Positions 58,674 to 64,000 of a DNA stretch of 64,000 bases are shown here, one piece after another. The stretch is from Cocos nucifera (taxonomy: Eukaryota; Streptophyta; Magnoliopsida; Arecales; Arecaceae), in contig QRFJ01000300.1 in the NCBI GenBank assembly GCA_006176705.1, forward strand, positions 1,681,688 through 1,745,687. Reading direction: 5' to 3'. Below the pieces are notes generated by a model that worked only from the letters and a program-made list of their open reading frames with translations, had not been told where the DNA came from and did no database searches. Each line of letters begins with the position of its first letter. Position 1 is the first letter of the stretch. Made by a program: the position numbers and the translations under genes.

Positions 58674-59656
58674 TCAGCCATAATAGTTAGCCTGAGAGAA
58701 GTCCATGCCACTGTTGTGCCTAGAACTAGTGTAAGAATTAGTCAGAGAAGGAGAGAAGCTAGTTCCCCCTCTACCGTGATGGCCACGGCCGCTATGTCCA
58801 CCTCGATAGCCATGTGAGCTCCGATCGCCGCCGTAGAAAGTGCCATTATGATGGTTTGCCCAGTGCACTATAGGTTGTGAAGTTGGCCCTAAGAGGCTGG
58901 TAAGGGACGGCGATGGCTCAGATGCGGTGGCAAAGTTGCATCGCAACTCTTGCTGGAGAAGCAAGCAGACATGGTTGAAAAAGTGAGAGCAAAGCCGAGC
59001 ACGAGCGGCTCCCATTCCAAGTGTAGACTTCAAGTAATTAGTCAATTAATCCGCATTGATGTCATGGGCTTGCCGATCTATGCAAATTGATTCGCAACAT
59101 CACGGACCTCTTTCAAATAAGCCATTATGGAGTTGTTATCCTTGCTGAGCTTATGCCATTGCAAATCAATAAAATCCTCTTGATCCATGGTGTGAGAATC
59201 AAAGAGATTGGCAAGACTAGTCCAGGCAGCATGAGTAGAGAAAAATCCAATAAGGTTGGATCCGATGGAGGAATCTATAAAGAGTAAGAGCACAATGAGA
59301 GTAAATTGATTATGAACTAACCATGTATCGTATTTGGGATCCGGTTTGGGTATGCCATCCTTGTCAGTGAGAGTCGTTGATGGTGCTTTGAGTATGCCAT
59401 CGACATATCCGAGAAGCTTATAAGTCCAAAGAAGTGGAATCATCAAATTCTTCCATAAATAGTAGTTTAGACCCTTGAGTTTGATGGGCAAGTTGGAAAT
59501 AATAGAGGAAAGTGTTTGTGTGTTTGATAAGGTTGAGAGATTGGCCATGAATGATGGTGAGGATTTCTGCAGAGGATTTTGTCGAGGGAAAAAGAGGGTG
59601 CGAATGAAAAAAAAAAGAGAGAAGTTGAGGTCAATTTGAAAATAGGAGAAGGGCAT
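58674..59656 (-). pseudogene. gag: Copia A gag
   Basis: Frame 59656-59078 includes LPIKLKGLNYYLWKNLMIPL and ATWTSLANLF-like blocks of a UBN2-type gag, and KEVRDVANQFA at its end. A frameshift or stop near 59060 separates frame 59045-58674, which carries a Gly/His/Arg-rich RNA-binding tail (YRGGHSGRGHHGRGG). The start may be the internal MANLSTLSNTQ, since the first Met follows a Phe-rich stretch unusual for gag. No CCHC knuckle was seen. Confidence 0.8.
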
Positions 59657-59753
59657 GATTGAAAGAAAAATTGGAGTGTTGAGGGTCTATGAAAAGAAAA
59701 CTCAAAAATTCAAAAAATTTGAAAAACTTTTTGAGAAAAATTATTCAAATCAT

Positions 59754-59765
59754 GCTATGATACAA
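59754..59765 (-). other. Degenerate primer-binding site of copia A
   Basis: The minus strand reads TTGTATCATAGC, two differences from the initiator-Met site TGGTATCAGAGC, and stands between the right LTR and gag. Confidence 0.6.
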
Positions 59766-59770
59766 TAATT

Positions 59771-60904
59771 TGAAAAGAGAAAATTCTGTAAACCTCACCT
59801 TATTCATCAGGATGAGTCTGCTGTGTTTAAATAGAGAGATAAATGATACAAATATGGTATAGATGATTACACAAGATTAGGGGTGCAAATGGATCGTATT
59901 GGATCGGATCATGACTCCAATCCAATCCGATTCTTTGATCGGATCTTGATATTGGATCCAAATCCAACCCAATAGAAGATCGGGTCAAATCGGATTATGT
60001 CCATATCAATTTTTTTGATCCAATGAATCATTTGGGTCGGGTCAGATCCATGTATAACCCAGCCCTAATCTATAAAATAAGGATCTGATTCGGATCTCGA
60101 TTGAGTCTAGGTTGGATCGTTGGTTAAATTAACGAACAGACAATAGCCATAACTATTTAATCGATTCTCATGAGTGGAGTTGAAATTGATCTCATAAGTT
60201 TACAATCCAATGATACTCGCGATATAGAATGATTTTTGGAGTGGTCATTAACATATGGCAATTATGTTTAAGAAAAACTACCAAGATGTACCTTATGTAT
60301 ATATGAAAGCCAAATGAATGTGAGCTCCCAAGGTTGGTTGTAGGATACAACTAGAAGTAAAATATTTATTTCCTACTTATGCTCTAAATTTCTTGAGTTG
60401 GAAATGTTGTGTAGGTTTGATGTGAAGGATTTCTTGTGAATTTGGAAAGAGAAGAAGATAATAATTATTGAGGACTCCATTGGCTTGAACTAATGGATGC
60501 CACTTAATTATGGGGGTGGAAAGAGAAGAAAATGATATTGTGTAGATAGGCAGCCAACTGTAATTTATGCCCAGCCCATGCTAGCATATAATGGATTCGG
60601 ATCCGATAGGATCATTAAGCATAAGATCCATATAAATTCAGAAATTTTAGTAGATCGAGTCAGATCGGATTGGATCAAAATTTAGTAGATCTAGATCTGA
60701 TCCGAAAAATAGAATGGATCCAATTTTAAAACCCGATTTGCATATGTGGATTTTTTTAAATGATTCAGGTTGGGTCCCTGCGGGTTGGATCGGTTCAGGT
60801 CATGGGTCAACCCAATCTATCTGCAGCCTTATACAAGATTACACTATCAATTTACAGATAACAAAATCATAAATATCCTACTATAAAGATTTGTCTTTAT
60901 TACA
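59771..60904 (-). repeat. 5' LTR of copia A, interrupted by a hAT-like element
   Basis: About 172 bases once the 954-bp insertion and its duplication are removed. Starts TGAAAAG and ends ATTACA at 60904. It lacks the 60-bp duplication seen in the other LTR. Confidence 0.8.
59878..60831. mobile_element. Non-autonomous hAT-like element E in copia A LTR (954 bp)
   Basis: The ends are TAGGGGTGCAAATGGATCG and, on the minus strand, TAAGGCTGCAGATAGATTG. Flanking 8-mers CACAAGAT (59870-59877) and TACAAGAT (60832-60839) match at seven of eight, the duplication size of hAT transposons. The comparison with the uninterrupted LTR at 30290-30340 confirms insertion. Subterminal regions are full of GGATCGGATC-, GGATCCAAAT- and GGGTCGGGTC-like words. 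There is no transposase frame. Confidence 0.82.
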
Positions 60905-63900
60905 GATAATGGCAAGCATTGTAGCAACATTTGCTAATCATATAGCAAACTTAATGTCCTCCATGGTAAATCAACAAGGATCTCCTAGATTTCTTAACAA
61001 TGATTTCTTGACTAATCACTAATTTTAAACAATTAATTGGAAAACTAAACGTATCGACACTTTGCAGGTTAAATTACATTGTTTAAAATTTTGTGCTCGT
61101 CATTCATGTCCCACATGGTAAGAAATTTCACTCTTTACATTAGCTTCTACAATGTTGAATTTACTTGGTAGAAGCCTAAAGAAGGCCATCGAGTTTGGAT
61201 GCGTTCTTAGTTACTTATTAGAGACCGTCAAATAAGCACCCTCATGATAGCTCAAGATACAAATATCTATTATACCTGGGTTTTCTAGACTAGATGTATC
61301 ACTACTCTATCTACCATTTTAAAAGTTTATCTATCATGAATTGGAACCTTTTTGGTGAAATTAATATTCAAGTAAACAATTAAAAATAAACATCTTAAAT
61401 GCAAACAAACTCTACTAGATTTGCATTTCAACTTGCAAAATACCTTTCGGCGGACTTCTGTGTCCTCTCGACCAAGATGGTGTATTAGATGAAAACAATG
61501 CATTGTCATTATTCCAACCCTTCAAAGAAGTTGAAAGATAACAAATGCGGTTCAACAAGTTTTTGGGGATGCATACATATTTTAGCATTTTGAAATATAA
61601 TGGTGACTATTAGGTTGTTTTTATATTGATTATCTCTAAAAATTTAAAAGTTGGAAGGTGCCCAATCAACGAGAATTTCTTTGAGCAAAATGGTAAAGAA
61701 CATCCGCCTCATATTTCACAAATGAAATGAAGTCAGAAAACCAAGCATGAAAAAAAGGGTGGAAACTAGAAATAGAAAATTAAAAAAAAAAAAAAGGTAA
61801 AAAAGGAGAGGGAAGAGGGAGGAAGCTCTCCTACCACCTACAACCTAGCATAACAAGGACAATGACTAAGTGATATGCAAGGATGATGTGGCACAATCAC
61901 TAATTTGAGGCTGCCTTCTAACTTGAAACAGGTTCAAAAAGTTCGTCCAATGTTACGCCAGTTAATTAATATTTATAATCTACATTAAGCTCCATGTGTC
62001 ATATGAAAGAGGTATTTCTAAAAGTTAAAGAAAAGTATGAAATTCAAAACACAACATAAAAATTTCAAATTGTTAAAAGCTAGATAGATCATTACCTTTA
62101 GATGTAATAATATAAGGATTTCTAGTATCGTCATTAACACATCAAAACTATATGTTAATCACAATGGTTATATAAGCTTTTTCTTGCGAGTGTTGTCATG
62201 ATTGTTAACTTCTTGGATACAATAGCTTCTCTGGAGACCACTCTCTTAGAAACAATAGAATGGACCTCTAGTAAAAATTTTCTATATTGATGACAATTAA
62301 GCATATAGGTACATGTACTAATCTCTCTACCAAGCATTGTAATATTGTTGGTGCTTTTTTTTTTTCCTGATTGGGGTGCAGTCATGTTGGATGATGCTAC
62401 TGATGTTTGAATTGGAACGAGGTATAAGGATACTGGTTCCACTATCTTGAGCTTCAAAGACTTTTGCTACCGAGGTGCCCGATCACTGGAGTTATGGATC
62501 TATGTTACAAACTACTAAAATCAACTAAGATAAATTAAAGCAACCAAAGATAAAGATAATATAAAAAAATTGATCGACGTTTGATTGGCAAATAGCCTTC
62601 TAGCATTACAATCTAATATTTATCAGTGTCACTACGTAACTTTGACTTTTGTTCTACATGGGCCTCCATAGTTATGCATGATGGTTATCTTTCTTTACTG
62701 CTATTATATTCTACAAAGTGCCACCACTTCTTTCACATTCTAAATAGTAGTAAGACATATATCACTATTCATTTATAATACTTGTTAGTATATGCTACGT
62801 GGACTTTTATTATCGTGCATAACAATCATCTCCCTTTCATTACTTCTATCTTTTGGGTAATAAAACCATTTCTCGACATATTGGATTGCCCTGTTATCCT
62901 TGAGTTATGCTCTATTAAGAGACCTTGTCTTAGGCCTATAGCTTTTGCTCCTCTTGATCTATACCCTAGTTACTCATCCGTATTCTTTATATATCATTCT
63001 GCATCCTTGATGTATTGGTCTGCATCCTTGACACTTTGGCATAACCTTCTTGGTGTATCAACAAATACCTTTAGTATATCAGCCTACATTCTTAGTATAT
63101 TGGCCTTGACCATTGGTGTATTGGTTTATATCCTTAGTGCTTCAATTTATATCCTCTTTGGTGTTTCAATCTGCACCTTATGTGGTATTTTAATCTACAT
63201 CCTTAGTGTATCAATCTACATCTTTGCTGTATCTGCTTACATCCTTAATATTTTAGCTTGCTTCTTTGATATTTGTTAGAAAGTTGGCATCCTTTTTTAT
63301 TTCTACCTGTTGTCCAAGTATTGAGTATAATTTTTATTAGTTATCATGCACAACTCAGATGCCCGTGGTTGTTAAAAATTTCAGATTGAAGTAATTAGTA
63401 AGAATTTAAATTCTAAAAAATAAAAATCAATTTTTAATTAATTTTTCTAATACATTATCTTATCTTATGATTCATATTTTCTCTCACCTGTTCATTCAAA
63501 AGTTAGTGCAATTTTCTCCTCTTCATTTTCTTACTAAGATTAAGTGTTTTTTATACAGTTTAAGATTAAAACAAGAATTGAGTATACGTAAAATGTAAAC
63601 ATGTCAAGAGAGGTAGAAATCATTTCCGAAAACAACAGGAACCCTTCCGATGGCAATAATTGCCAATCTCTCTCTCACTCACTCGTATAGGGTACATGAC
63701 TCAAACTTTGGTGCCATTCAAAGCAGATACGAGACTGTGAAGGCTTTTACACCCAGCTGTTGACCCAATTACCGTGCTCCGGGCCTCATTCTTGTAATAT
63801 CGTGAAATCTAGTAGCTTTTCAAATTCAATTTGCTTGCCTTGCGCAATTTTACTGGATTGCATGTGCAATTAATTAGTAAGTCAAATTGCAAGCATCAGT

Positions 63901-64000
63901 CATATTTATGGTCATAGAATCCTGTCATCCAAGTGAATGAGGAATCATTGAAGTCCAAGGATGGAAGAAAGCGCTGATCCATCTTGAATACCACGAGCAC
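60905..64000. other. AT-rich sequence without a supported gene
   Basis: Nothing coding is recognised. The frames at 61327-61509 and 62155-62457 are short and match no family. Apart from the minisatellite at 62980-63275, a poly-A run near 61783-61795 and a T-run near 62357, I see no structure. Confidence 0.55.
62980..63275 (+). repeat. Degenerate minisatellite of about 24 bp
   Basis: About 11 loose copies of CTTAGTGTATCAATCTACAT, for example near 63037, 63071, 63111, 63133 and 63200. Because the unit is close to a multiple of three and lacks stops, it creates a hydrophobic frame (62782-63279) rich in SAYILSIL-type repeats, which is not accepted as a gene. Confidence 0.72.

Larger units (their letters stand above)
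30214..60904 (-). mobile_element. Copia A: outer Ty1/copia element, split by nested insertions
   Basis: The two ends carry related LTRs (30214-30447 and 59771-60904). Between them the minus strand holds gag, protease, integrase and the start of RT at 59656-56357, and the end of RT and RNase H at 31341-30480. The missing middle is occupied by copia B (31355-56356), with C and D inside it. Pieces A-left and A-right are one element: RT stops at SLYGLK.AP (56357) and resumes at a PLHYFLGIEV block (31341). Roughly the catalytic YVDD part of RT is lost at the junction. Without insertions A is about 4.7 kb. The target duplication was not resolved. Confidence 0.85.

Noticed and set aside
62782..63279. 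165-codon hydrophobic ORF
   Set aside because: Most of it is translated from a degenerate 24-bp minisatellite. The remainder has no recognisable motif.
1..64000. Search for tRNA, rRNA, snoRNA or riboswitch signatures
   Set aside because: Only tRNA-primer complements of LTR elements were seen. No cloverleaf, rRNA or riboswitch could be recognised by eye.

Overview
The window is plant nuclear DNA, most likely from a monocot. This rests on a plant-type homocysteine S-methyltransferase gene with a GC-rich first exon, multi-kilobase introns, and dense, mostly decayed plant transposons (Ty1/copia, Ty3/gypsy, L1-type LINE, CACTA, hAT). A copia-rich palm-like genome would fit, but the species cannot be fixed from the sequence alone. 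No prokaryotic, organellar or viral-genome features, rRNA, tRNA or CRISPR were seen.

Layout. (1) 1-6034: a young-looking non-autonomous Ty3/gypsy element of Tat/Ogre type. It has two LTRs (the left one cut by the window edge), gag and a protease remnant, no RT or integrase, and about 1.3 kb of short hairpin-forming tandem repeats before the 3' LTR. (2) 6035-10850: AT-rich intergenic DNA with a foldback MITE, a possible non-autonomous DNA transposon, and an almost pure A/T block just upstream of the gene. (3) 10850-22300: the only convincing host gene, a seven-exon homocysteine S-methyltransferase predicted to give 347 residues. It has an unusual GC-AG first intron that hosts a probable solo LTR with its own TATA box, and a short upstream ORF overlapping the start codon. 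(4) 23740-29690: a degenerate L1-type LINE on the minus strand. (5) 30214-60904: one 30.7-kb nest of transposons. Copia A (minus strand) is split by copia B (plus strand). B is split in gag by copia C (minus strand, perfect 5-bp target duplication) and in its 3' LTR by a 9.5-kb CACTA element D. A's right LTR holds a 954-bp hAT-like element E. (6) 60905-64000: AT-rich DNA with a degenerate minisatellite and no gene.

Function. Only the methyltransferase looks host-functional: it would make methionine from homocysteine and S-methylmethionine in the S-methylmethionine cycle. The transposon proteins carry frameshifts, stops or missing catalytic domains. The gypsy element lacks pol, so it would depend on proteins supplied by another element. 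I found no new multi-gene system. The most notable items are the hairpin-repeat gypsy derivative, the reconstructable four-level nest, the long foldback at the CACTA 5' end, and the GC-AG intron with an LTR promoter inside the host gene.
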